From Elusimicrobiota bacterium (GTDB taxonomy: Bacteria; Elusimicrobiota; Elusimicrobia; Elusimicrobiales; UBA9959): a stretch of 8,737 bases of DNA. The position numbers and the translations under genes were made by a program. Positions 1 through 6,373 of this stretch are shown here, in pieces. The DNA lies in assembly GCA_030639665.1 (NCBI GenBank), contig DAOWCC010000103.1:1-8737 (forward strand), in the 5' to 3' direction. Position 1 is the stretch's first letter. The number at the start of each line of letters is the position of its first letter. Under the pieces are notes generated by a model, which was not told the origin of the DNA, did not search any database, and saw only the letters and a list, made by a program, of their open reading frames with translations.

Positions 1-441
1 ATCGCACTTGCTCGCGTAAACGATAAGCTTGCCTGTTTTTTCATGTTCCAAAGCGTTTAATTCAATAGCTTCCAAGCCTCCCGCCATTTTATTAAAAAAA
101 GTTTTATGACCGATTCTTTTTTCAAGTTCCGCCAAATAATCTTCATTAAACCCATCATAAAACAAGTCATAAGTCCTATCATCAACAATTCCCATCATTT
201 CACGATGGCCGACAAGACTGTCGGCGGTGGCCGAGACTTGATTAATTCCTATCGCGTAATTTTTACCCGCGGGCGCTGAAAATCTTTTTTTAAATTCGGG
301 AGCTACAATTTCTCCTAGGCCAAGCCTGGATAAATTGGGCATTATTATTTCTTTATCATAATTTTTCAGCAAATATTCAATAGTGGAAAGCCCTACGGCG
401 TCAATAACCATAACTAAAGCAATGGGTGTCTTGTTTTTCAT
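1..441 (-). CDS. Phosphopentomutase-like alkaline phosphatase superfamily enzyme, N-terminal part (cut by window edge)
   Basis: This reading frame starts with ATG at 441 and stays open for 147 codons to the window edge, so the C-terminal part is missing. A GGAGA Shine-Dalgarno site lies at 446-450, which supports the start. The protein opens with a buried strand and a metal-ligand Asp (IDAVGLST, D14), as in phosphopentomutase and cofactor-independent phosphoglycerate mutase. Residues 73-84 (ADSLVGHREMMG) align with the phosphopentomutase motif KDTxTGHWE(I/M)MG, with Ser75 at the place of the phosphorylated Thr. GKLIVYASKCD at 137-147 resembles the PIVYTSADSV stretch of DeoB. Known for the family: binuclear-metal enzymes that move phosphate between the C1 and C5 hydroxyls of (deoxy)ribose in nucleoside salvage. 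The Ser-x-Val-Gly-His form also resembles phosphoglycerate mutase (NSEVGH), so another phosphomutase substrate is possible. The superfamily is confident; the exact enzyme is moderate. It is divergent from the peptidase gene at 543. Confidence 0.75.
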   Translation of the reverse strand, partial: MKNKTPIALVMVIDAVGLSTIEYLLKNYDKEIIMPNLSRLGLGEIVAPEFKKRFSAPAGKNYAIGINQVSATADSLVGHREMMGIVDDRTYDLFYDGFNEDYLAELEKRIGHKTFFNKMAGGLEAIELNALEHEKTGKLIVYASKCD

Positions 442-469
442 ATTCTCTCCGTTCAAGCGTCAATGTAAT

Positions 470-497
470 TTGAAAATTGTTTAACTTGTCTTAAAAT
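470..497 (+). promoter_or_regulatory. Putative sigma70-type promoter for the M1-M28 peptidase gene
   Basis: The 101-base gap between the divergent genes (442-542) is very AT-rich. TTGAAA at 470-475 and TAAAAT at 492-497 are separated by 16 bases and would start transcription near 503-505, some 40 bases before the ATG at 543. An alternative pair is TTAACT at 481-486 with TATATT at 503-508, also 16 bases apart. Both are plausible by sequence only. The phosphopentomutase-like gene must be driven from the same gap on the other strand, but I found no clear box for it. Confidence 0.35.
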
Positions 498-542
498 TAT
501 ATTATATTTTTCATAAGCGACCTTATATTATCGGAGATTCAT

Positions 543-3500
543 ATGAAAAAAACTTTTCTATTCCTTTTAGCAACAATGCTTTATTCAAATATCCAAGCGC
601 AAACAGTTCATCACGATTTAAAAATAGAATTAAAACCTTCATTAAGCTTCATAAAAGTTGAAGACACGATAAAATTAGCCAAGCCCATGAAAGAAGTTGT
701 ATTTACGCTTCACAAAAACTTAAATCCCGTTTCACTTACCCGAGGAATTAAAATAGAAAAAATCAAAAACGAATCTTCTTTAAAAACCGACATATTCGAG
801 AAGTTTAAATTAATTTCCACTCGCAAAACAAATAAATTCCGCTTAAGCTATAAAGGAAAAATTCATCATCCGCTCAAAGAAAAAGCGCAGGAATATTCCA
901 GAAGTTTTTCTCAAACTCCGGGAATAATTTCAAACAAAGGCTGTTATCTCTCGGGATCAAGCCATTGGTACCCTCGAATAGAAGATGAGCTTGTAACCTT
1001 TAGGCTTACAGCCAAACTGCCAAAAAACTATTCTTTAATTACCGGCGGAGAAAGACTAAAAAAATCCGAAACCAAAACAATTTGGCAGTCGAAAGAACCT
1101 TTGGACGATATCATTATAGCGGGCGGAAACTTAATAGAGTACTCCCTTAAAGACGGAAAAATAAATTATTACGCGTTTTTAAGAACCCCCGATAAATTGC
1201 TCGCTGAAAAATATCTGCGCTCCGCCAAGGCTTATGCCAATATGTATAGCGAATTACTGGGACAGTACCCCTATAAAAAATTCGCCATGGTGGAAAACTT
1301 CTGGGAAACCGGCTATGGCATGCCCTCCTTCACTCTCCTGGGCTCAACGGTAATAAGACTGCCCTTTATTCTTAATTCTTCTTATCCTCATGAAATACTC
1401 CATAATTGGTGGGGCAATAGCGTTTTTGTTGATTATCCGAAAGGCAATTGGTGTGAAGGCATAACCGTTTATCTTGCCGATTATCTCATTAAGGAACAAC
1501 AAGGCAAGGCAAAGAACTATAGAATGGCCGCGCTTCAAAAATATACCGACTATGTAAAAAATGCCAAAGATTTTCCTTTAACGCAATTTCGGTCAAGACA
1601 TTCTTCCGCCTCAGAAGCGGTGGGTTACGGCAAATCAATGATGTTTTTCCATATGCTTCGCGTAAAATTGGGAGACAAACTGTTTATTAAAGGTCTTCGG
1701 CATTTTTATAAAGAGAATAAATTTAAATACGCCTCTTTCAAAGACATACAAAACTCTTTTGAAAAAGTAGCGGATAGAACACTGGAAAAATTCTTTACTC
1801 AATGGATTGAAAAACCCGGAGCCCCGCGGGTAAAATGCAGTAAAGTTACTCTTAGAGAACGCGATTATAAATTTGAATTGCTATTCGCGCTAAGCCAATC
1901 GGGAAAAACAGCCTATGACCTGGACATTCCGGTAGTGGCGCGCTTTAAAAACTCCAAAGAACCCTTTAAAACCGTTTTAAATCTGAATAGACGCTCTAAA
2001 TTTTTTAAATTGCAAATTGATGAAAAACCCATATCCTTTGAAATTGACCCTGAATTTGATGTTTTCAGAAAGATAAGTCCGCGAGAAACCCCCTCAACGC
2101 TATCAAGAATTTTGGGCGCGAAAAAACCGCTTATAATTCTGCCGTCAAAAGCCGAAAAAAGCAATTTTAAAAAATACAAAGAATTCGCTCTTTTATGGAC
2201 TAAAGATAAAACCAATCTTCCCGAAATAAAACTGGATTCGGAAATTTCAGAACTTCCCTCGGGCCGCGCTTTCTGGCTTATCGGAAAAGAAAATATCTTT
2301 TTTGAAAAATATTCCGCGAACCTAAAAAATTCAAATGCCAAACTAAGCGCGAAAAAATTTGTTTATAAAAACGCCGAATTCAAATTAAAAAACAAAACAT
2401 TGGTGTTTTCGGCGGCAAATCCCTCAAATGATAATTTCTCAGCCGGCTTTATCATCACGGATTCCCCGGACAAACTTAAATCCCTCTCGAGAAAACTTCC
2501 GCATTACGGAAAATACAGCTTTCTTGTCTTTGATAAAGACATGAATAATATTAAAACGGGATTATGGAACACAATTAATTCTCCCTTAACCACCATATTT
2601 AAGGGAAAGAATAATAAAGAGTATTACGCCAAAAGCGAATTAGCCGCCGGAAAAGCTCTTATATATCCGACTTCGGATTTTTCAGAAAAAAACATTCGGA
2701 AAACCGTGGAATTTTTATCAAAAAAACTTAAAGGCAGAGGCCCCAATTCCCCTCAAAAAGAAAAAGCCGCGGCCTTCATCGCGAAAGAATTTAAAAAGCT
2801 TTCCCTGGCGCCTCTTAACAATAGCTCTTATGCGCAAAAATGGACGAATAATATAAACGGCCGGCCCGTAAACTTCAAAAACATACTGGGCAAAATAGAA
2901 GGTTATGACAAGAAACTAAAAAATGACTTCGTAATAATAGGCGCCCATTATGACCATTTAAAAACCGAAAACGGAAAAGTTTATCCCGGAGCCGACGACA
3001 ATGCTTCCGGCATAGCGCTTATGCTGGAACTCGCGAAATACTATAGCGAACATAAAACCGCGAGAACTTTGATTTTTATCGCCTTTGACGGCGAGGAAGA
3101 CGGCAGAATAGGCTCCAAATATTTTCTTAAAACGCTTCAAAAAAACGAACTGAAAGAAATTAACGCCATGATTAATATAGATACAGTGGGCCGCCTTAAC
3201 AATAAAAAACTCCTGATTTTAAACGCCGCGTCCTCTCCTTACTGGAAACATATTTTTAGAGGAGCGGGTTTTACAACCGGAACCGGCATTGAAATTATAA
3301 GCAAAGAACTTGATAGTTCGGACCAAATAAGTTTTTCCGAGAAAGGCGTGCCCGCGGTTCAAATTTTCAGCGGAGCGCATAAAGACTTTCACAAACCTTC
3401 GGATACTTTTGAAAAAATAGATTTTCAAGGCATAGTAAAAACAGCCGAACTCTTACGGGAAGTTTTAAATTATTTAACCTCGGACAGCTCTTTTATAACA

Positions 3501-3815
3501 AGGCCGGACGCAAATCACAACTCAAAAACTTTACGGAAAACCACAACAAAAAGAACGGTTTCAACCGGTCTTGCCCCCTCCTTCTCATGGCAAGGCCAAG
3601 GAATTAAAATAGATTCCATAACTCCCAATTCTTCCCTATCAAAAACCCCGATAAAACCCGGCGACATTATAATTAAAATGAATGACGCGGAAATAAAAGG
3701 GTTACGGGAATATGCCGAGGAACTTGCAAAATACAAACCGCTCGATAAAGTCCGCATAACTTATATTTCAAACAATGAGACAAAGACGACTGAAATAATC
3801 CTGCAAAAGAAATAA
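543..3815 (+). CDS. Exported M1-M28 fusion metallopeptidase with C-terminal PDZ domain
   Basis: This 1090-residue protein probably trims peptides outside the cytoplasm (periplasm or cell surface). Residues 1-19 form a Sec signal peptide (Lys-Lys, hydrophobic core, IQA cleavage site before Q20). An M1-type domain follows: GYGMPS at 257-261 in the region of the substrate-binding loop, HEILHNWWGN at 283-292 with zinc ligands H283 and H287 and base E284, third ligand E305 in GNWCEG, and a Tyr at 362 (GYGKS) matching the transition-state tyrosine. Residues about 430-510 look like a beta-rich domain and 510-700 are unassigned. An M28-type domain spans about 717-980, with a complete set of ligands: H802 (HYDH), D819 (GADDNASG), E851 and E852 (DGEE), D880 and H950 (FHKPSDT). 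A PDZ domain covers about 1009-1088, with a carboxylate-binding-type loop and the KPGDIIIKMND motif. The start is supported by GGAG at 533-536, six bases before the ATG. It is monocistronic as far as visible; the downstream gene is convergent. Confidence 0.93.
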   Translation: MKKTFLFLLATMLYSNIQAQTVHHDLKIELKPSLSFIKVEDTIKLAKPMKEVVFTLHKNLNPVSLTRGIKIEKIKNESSLKTDIFEKFKLISTRKTNKFRLSYKGKIHHPLKEKAQEYSRSFSQTPGIISNKGCYLSGSSHWYPRIEDELVTFRLTAKLPKNYSLITGGERLKKSETKTIWQSKEPLDDIIIAGGNLIEYSLKDGKINYYAFLRTPDKLLAEKYLRSAKAYANMYSELLGQYPYKKFAMVENFWETGYGMPSFTLLGSTVIRLPFILNSSYPHEILHNWWGNSVFVDYPKGNWCEGITVYLADYLIKEQQGKAKNYRMAALQKYTDYVKNAKDFPLTQFRSRHSSASEAVGYGKSMMFFHMLRVKLGDKLFIKGLRHFYKENKFKYASFKDIQNSFEKVADRTLEKFFTQWIEKPGAPRVKCSKVTLRERDYKFELLFALSQSGKTAYDLDIPVVARFKNSKEPFKTVLNLNRRSKFFKLQIDEKPISFEIDPEFDVFRKISPRETPSTLSRILGAKKPLIILPSKAEKSNFKKYKEFALLWTKDKTNLPEIKLDSEISELPSGRAFWLIGKENIFFEKYSANLKNSNAKLSAKKFVYKNAEFKLKNKTLVFSAANPSNDNFSAGFIITDSPDKLKSLSRKLPHYGKYSFLVFDKDMNNIKTGLWNTINSPLTTIFKGKNNKEYYAKSELAAGKALIYPTSDFSEKNIRKTVEFLSKKLKGRGPNSPQKEKAAAFIAKEFKKLSLAPLNNSSYAQKWTNNINGRPVNFKNILGKIEGYDKKLKNDFVIIGAHYDHLKTENGKVYPGADDNASGIALMLELAKYYSEHKTARTLIFIAFDGEEDGRIGSKYFLKTLQKNELKEINAMINIDTVGRLNNKKLLILNAASSPYWKHIFRGAGFTTGTGIEIISKELDSSDQISFSEKGVPAVQIFSGAHKDFHKPSDTFEKIDFQGIVKTAELLREVLNYLTSDSSFITRPDANHNSKTLRKTTTKRTVSTGLAPSFSWQGQGIKIDSITPNSSLSKTPIKPGDIIIKMNDAEIKGLREYAEELAKYKPLDKVRITYISNNETKTTEIILQKK

Positions 3816-3822
3816 AAAAGAT

Positions 3823-3852
3823 AGCAGCGCGGCAGCTTGGCAGCAAACAAAA
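3823..3852. repeat. Degenerate AGCAGC-type dispersed repeat, copy 1
   Basis: Thirty bases just after the peptidase stop codon match 6282-6311 at 23 of 30 positions; both read AGCAGC, then CGGCA, then GCAGCAAACAAA. The copies sit in two different intergenic gaps and have no coding role that I can see. This looks like dispersed low-complexity intergenic sequence; its function is unknown. Confidence 0.5.
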
Positions 3853-3856
3853 CCGC

Positions 3857-3885
3857 CCATAAATGGGGTCAGACCCCATTTATGG
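3857..3885. repeat. Perfect 14-bp-arm palindrome containing AAATGGGGTCAG (REP-like)
   Basis: The left arm CCATAAATGGGGTC (3857-3870) is exactly complementary to 3872-3885, with a single A at 3871 between them. A degenerate relative with the same 12-mer AAATGGGGTCAG lies at 8550-8570, and AAATGGGG recurs at 3952-3959. I associate GGGGTCAGACCCC palindromes of this kind with REP-like repeats mobilised by IS200-type tyrosine transposases; that is recall, and no transposase gene is present here. There is no T-run after it, so it is not a typical intrinsic terminator, although it separates two convergent genes and could act as a cruciform or an mRNA 3' end stabiliser. Confidence 0.7.
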
Positions 3886-3887
3886 TA

Positions 3888-3912
3888 CATAAATCAATTA
3901 AAATGATTTATG
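3888..3912. repeat. AT-rich inverted repeat, 9-bp arms
   Basis: CATAAATCA at 3888-3896 pairs perfectly with TGATTTATG at 3904-3912 around a 7-base loop. It stands two bases after the REP-like palindrome. It could be a hairpin in the 3' end of the peptidase transcript or an operator-like dyad; nothing in the sequence decides between them. Confidence 0.5.
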
Positions 3913-3955
3913 AATTTTCCTTATTTCGGCAGGGCAATTCAGGTGTATCTTAAAT

Positions 3956-4207
3956 GGGGCGGGACTTCTCTCACAAAATGAGACAAGAGAAAGTGGGTGG
4001 CAGTAAGATTTGCCAATCAGGGATGTTCGGAACCCGACTTACGCATTCAGGAGGAGTGGGTGGACTGGGCTATCGAAAGGACTGCTATGGACACAAGTTC
4101 TCGAGTTGCTATCTTGCGTGAGACATAGGGGCAGAAAGACATAGCTTTCTGCATCTGATGAGCCAAAAGGCTCGTTGTTCCAGCGACGCTTCTAAGAGAC
4201 CCCGCCC
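3956..4207 (+). ncRNA. Candidate structured RNA of about 250 nt, family not recognised
   Basis: The block is visibly richer in G and C than the genes around it and has no credible reading frame. GGGCGGG at 3957-3963 pairs with CCCGCCC at 4201-4207, closing the whole block. Inside are: a stem 3965-3970 with 3987-3993 (one bulge); GGCA/TGCC at 3999-4002 and 4011-4014; GTAAG/CTTAC at 4003-4007 and 4038-4042, which interlocks with the previous pair like a pseudoknot or alternative fold; CATTC/GAGTG at 4044-4048 and 4054-4058 with one G-U pair; CTATG/CATAG at 4085-4089 and 4124-4128 with inner CAC/GTG; a perfect 8-bp hairpin at 4131-4152; and GAGCC-AAAA-GGCTC at 4160-4173. The G-U pairs and a GAAA loop at 4075-4078 weakly favour the plus strand. 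TATCTT at 3946-3951, just before the GGGG, is a possible -10 box. It does not match RNase P, tmRNA, SRP or group II domain V signatures that I know. It could also be a non-autonomous mobile element. Confidence 0.45.
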
Positions 4208-4212
4208 TGATG

Positions 4213-4313
4213 GTAAACTTACTGACAGGCCCCGCTTATTAGATGAACGATTCTGGTCGTCCGTACAACTTCCGACACCTTATGAAGCATAGCTTCGTTT
4301 TCTGTAAACTTAC
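4213..4313. repeat. GTAAACTTAC direct repeats flanking a 91-base step
   Basis: GTAAACTTAC occurs at 4213-4222 and again at 4304-4313. In both cases AGGC follows shortly after, four bases later in the first copy and immediately in the second. They lie between the structured block and the pseudouridine synthase stop codon. They may be remnants of a local duplication or target-site-like scars, but the length is short and chance cannot be excluded. Confidence 0.35.
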
Positions 4314-4315
4314 AG
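4284..4315 (-). terminator. Two small hairpins at the 3' end of the pseudouridine synthase gene (weak terminator candidate)
   Basis: Immediately after the minus-strand stop codon at 4319 come two perfect small hairpins: CTGTAA/TTACAG (4302-4307 and 4310-4315) and GAAGC/GCTTC (4284-4288 and 4292-4296). Their position suggests the 3' end of the transporter-pseudouridine synthase transcript. Neither is followed by a U-run on the minus strand, so this is at best a non-canonical terminator or a processing and stability structure. Confidence 0.3.
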
Positions 4316-4318
4316 GCT

Positions 4319-4966
4319 TCACTCAAATCTCTCTAGGATATCCATGAATTCTTTAGGCGGATCTTTCTTCAATTTCAGCTTCTTGCCGTCTGGCATCTCA
4401 AACTCAAGGCTTGCCGAATGCAGCATAATCCTCAAATAATTTTCCTGACTCTTTAAATCGCCATAAAGATTATCGCCGATAATGGGATGCTTTCTGTAGT
4501 AGAGATGAACGCGCATTTGATGACGAGTGGAGGTTAAAGGAGAAAGCTCAAGCAAGGTGGCTCCTTTTAAATATCTGAGCAATAAATATTTTGTAATTGA
4601 AGGTTTGCCGTTAAAATGCACCGACATTCTGCCCGAGCCGCCTCGCTTAATCGGCTTATTTATTTCACCCTTTCTATCTTCAAGACGCCCCTCAATCACC
4701 GCGTAGTATTTTTTAATCATCTTGCCGGAGTCAAACAAATCGATAAGATACTTATATGTTTTTTTATTTTTGGCAAAAATAATCAAGCCGCTTACATCTT
4801 TATCCAAATTATCCACCGCGTAGACTTTGGGCGAAGAATTTTTCAAAAGCGAAAGCAAATTCTGTTCAACGGCATTGTGTCCTCTTGCCAAGGATAATAA
4901 ACCGCAAGGCTTGTTCAAAACTATAATATCTTCATTTTCATATACGGTTTCTATTTTATATTTCAT
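4319..4966 (-). CDS. Divergent RluA-family pseudouridine synthase
   Basis: The 215-residue protein matches the RluA-type pseudouridine synthase catalytic domain and has no S4 RNA-binding domain in front. Seen: IIVLNKPCGLLS at 14-25 (family D..lLvlnKPaGl), DNLDKDVSGL at 52-61 in place of the usual HRLDxxTSG, KKYYAVIEG at 85-93, LTSTRHQMRVHL at about 143-154 in place of LxTGRTHQIRVHL, and HPIIGDNLYG. The catalytic Asp is present (D55), but the conserved Arg two residues before it is Asn53 and the His is Asp52. Known: the family converts uridine to pseudouridine in rRNA or tRNA, and the target cannot be read from sequence. The ATG at 4966-4964 overlaps the transporter's TGA in an ATGA junction, and GAGGG lies just upstream inside the transporter gene, so translation is probably coupled. 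Activity is likely but the altered motif leaves some doubt. Confidence 0.88.
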   Translation of the reverse strand: MKYKIETVYENEDIIVLNKPCGLLSLARGHNAVEQNLLSLLKNSSPKVYAVDNLDKDVSGLIIFAKNKKTYKYLIDLFDSGKMIKKYYAVIEGRLEDRKGEINKPIKRGGSGRMSVHFNGKPSITKYLLLRYLKGATLLELSPLTSTRHQMRVHLYYRKHPIIGDNLYGDLKSQENYLRIMLHSASLEFEMPDGKKLKLKKDPPKEFMDILERFE

Positions 4967-6177
4967 TTGTTACCCTCAGAATGCTCAGTCATATATTGTC
5001 GTCCCGCAAGCATAGATAAAAATCCGGCAAAAAGAAGAAAGACAATACACATAAAAACAGCTATCTTTAAACCGTGCAAATCCGAGACATAACCTATTAA
5101 GGTCGGTGAAATGGCGTCGCCAAAAGCGTGAATTATAAAAATGCACACGGCAAAAGCCATGGAACGCATTTTCACGGGAATAATGCCGATTATAGCCGCG
5201 TGATAAGGCCCCGAATGCATAAACACAAAAAATTCCGCCAGAAAAATCATTGAGATAGCCAAATGAAAATTATCGGTTAAAACAGCTATAATGCCAAAAG
5301 GCACGCTCAAGAAAAAAGAAACATAGCCCACTATGAAATACGCCCTTTTAACTTTCTTTTTTAAAGCGTCCGCAATCCAGCCGCCGGAAAGATTACCCAT
5401 TATTCCCGCGAGAACCGTTATAGCGCCAAAAAGAAATCCGGCATTAGCCACTGATAAAGAAAAATTTCTGACAAAATAAGACGGCATCCAAGCCGCAAGA
5501 CCGCCTATGGAAAAGGTGCCCACCGCCATACTGAAAACCAGAAAAAGAAAGGTTTTATTTTGAAAAATTTCTTTGTATTCGCTAAATTTTATTTTCTCGG
5601 GATGCTTGTCTTTTTCAGGGGTTTCTTTAAAAAACATGGCGATTATTCCGAGCAATATTCCCGGAACGGCAACTATAAAAAAAGCGTTTCTCCAGCCAAA
5701 ATTCTCTCCCAAAACGCCGCCAAGCAAATAACCCATGGCGCTCCCCACCGGTATAGCCAAAGCATATATGGCCATAATCTTGGCCCGCCCTTTCAAGGGA
5801 AACCATTCGGCGAGATAAGCGGGTGAAACCGGGCCATAGCCCGCTTCGCCGATGCCGACAGCCGAACGCGCTAAAATCAAATGAGAATAATTTTTGGCAA
5901 AACCCGTAAAAATGGTGGCGATGCTCCAGAATATCGCGCTTATGCCAATCACAAGCGGCCGTCTTATTCTATCGCCAAAATAGCCCGTTATGGGCGCGAA
6001 ACACATATATACAATCATAAAGGACGAGGCCAAAAACCCCAATTGCATATCACTTAAGCCAAGATCGGCTTTAATAAGAGGAAAAACCGCGTATAACACT
6101 TGTCTGTCAATATAATTGAAAAGGCTGATGGAAAATATAAGCAAAAGCACTTTTTTTGAGTAAGACTTATTATTCAT
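4963..6177 (-). CDS. MFS transporter, Spinster-like group
   Basis: This is a 404-residue membrane protein with about twelve hydrophobic segments, the normal length for a major facilitator. Residues 21-25 (NYIDR) in the first helix, the loop 2-3 motif GDRIRRP at 68-74 and GIGEAGYGPVSPAYLAEWFP near 108-127 are the hallmarks of the Spinster-like branch; E111 in GIGEA matches the acidic residue thought to bind protons in bacterial homologues. LAIPVGSAMGYLLGG follows, as in that group. Animal members move sphingosine-1-phosphate or lysophospholipids, while bacterial members mostly have no known substrate, so none is assigned. The protein would sit in the inner membrane. No clear Shine-Dalgarno site precedes the ATG at 6177 (the nearest purine run, GAGGG, is about 30 bases upstream), so the start is less certain or initiation is weak. 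The gene is first of a two-gene unit with the pseudouridine synthase, overlapping by four bases. Confidence 0.9.
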   Translation of the reverse strand: MNNKSYSKKVLLLIFSISLFNYIDRQVLYAVFPLIKADLGLSDMQLGFLASSFMIVYMCFAPITGYFGDRIRRPLVIGISAIFWSIATIFTGFAKNYSHLILARSAVGIGEAGYGPVSPAYLAEWFPLKGRAKIMAIYALAIPVGSAMGYLLGGVLGENFGWRNAFFIVAVPGILLGIIAMFFKETPEKDKHPEKIKFSEYKEIFQNKTFLFLVFSMAVGTFSIGGLAAWMPSYFVRNFSLSVANAGFLFGAITVLAGIMGNLSGGWIADALKKKVKRAYFIVGYVSFFLSVPFGIIAVLTDNFHLAISMIFLAEFFVFMHSGPYHAAIIGIIPVKMRSMAFAVCIFIIHAFGDAISPTLIGYVSDLHGLKIAVFMCIVFLLFAGFLSMLAGRQYMTEHSEGNK

Positions 6178-6249
6178 TCACATAGATAATAGCAAAAAAG
6201 AGCGACCCTCCTACGCTAACAAGCTTCCCCCCTTCGCCAAGGCTTCGGA

Positions 6250-6273
6250 GGGACAAGTCGAAGGGACAAGTCG
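6250..6273. repeat. Direct repeat of GGGACAAGTCG, period 13
   Basis: GGGACAAGTCG occurs at 6250-6260 and at 6263-6273, separated by AA. The preceding bases (CCTTCGCCAAGGCTTCGGAGG, about 6231-6251) form GCC-AA-GGC flanked by C-rich and G-rich arms. It looks like degenerate repetitive intergenic DNA rather than a regulatory site. Confidence 0.55.
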
Positions 6274-6281
6274 GAAGAGCA

Positions 6282-6311
6282 AGCAGCACGGCAAAAACGC
6301 AGCAAACAAAT
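6282..6311. repeat. Degenerate AGCAGC-type dispersed repeat, copy 2
   Basis: It matches 3823-3852 at 23 of 30 positions, with identical outer parts (AGCAGC and GCAGCAAACAAA) and a changed centre. The two copies lie 2.4 kb apart in separate gaps. Confidence 0.5.
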
Positions 6312-6317
6312 CACTGA

Positions 6318-6350
6318 TGACTTGCGACTGGTGACTTGTGACCGGTGACT
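6318..6350. repeat. 14-bp tandem repeat, about 2.4 units
   Basis: TGACTTGCGACTGG (6318-6331) is followed by TGACTTGTGACCGG (6332-6345), with two differences, and then TGACT (6346-6350). It abuts the strong hairpin at 6350. Short tandem arrays like this arise by slippage; tandem protein-binding sites in the divergent promoter region are an alternative. Confidence 0.65.
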
Positions 6351-6373
6351 CAAAAAGCGCAAGCGCTTTTTGA
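6350..6373. repeat. Strong 11-bp-arm hairpin, terminator-like but in a divergent gap
   Basis: Bases 6350-6360 pair perfectly with 6363-6373 around AA (or a CAAG loop); the stem has a GCGC core and A5/T5 outer part, so either strand's transcript would show a GC stem running into U residues. This is the shape of a bidirectional intrinsic terminator. No gene visible here ends at this point, since both neighbours start away from it. It may insulate the divergent promoters, attenuate an upstream start for the M18 gene, or be a mobile palindrome. Confidence 0.6.

Noticed and set aside
1913..2341. Minus-strand frame of 142 codons opposite the peptidase gene
   Set aside because: It lies wholly inside a well-supported gene, and no independent start signal or domain is seen. 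The smaller antisense frames in the same gene were left out for the same reason.
3978..4121. Plus-strand frame of 47 codons inside the structured block
   Set aside because: No ribosome binding site, unusual Gly/Cys/Ser-rich composition unlike the neighbours, and the DNA is better explained by base-paired structure.
3956..4207. Retron, group II intron, RNase P, tmRNA or SRP RNA
   Set aside because: No reverse transcriptase is nearby, and the hallmark sequences (domain V, the GGAAAGTCC core of RNase P, the tRNA-like end of tmRNA, the SRP tetraloop region) were not found.
3816..4318. CRISPR array or integron site
   Set aside because: The repeats are too few, too short and irregularly spaced, and there are no cas or integrase genes in the window.
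4616..5015. Plus-strand frames opposite the pseudouridine synthase and transporter junction
   Set aside because: They mirror conserved motifs of the real minus-strand genes and have no start signals of their own.
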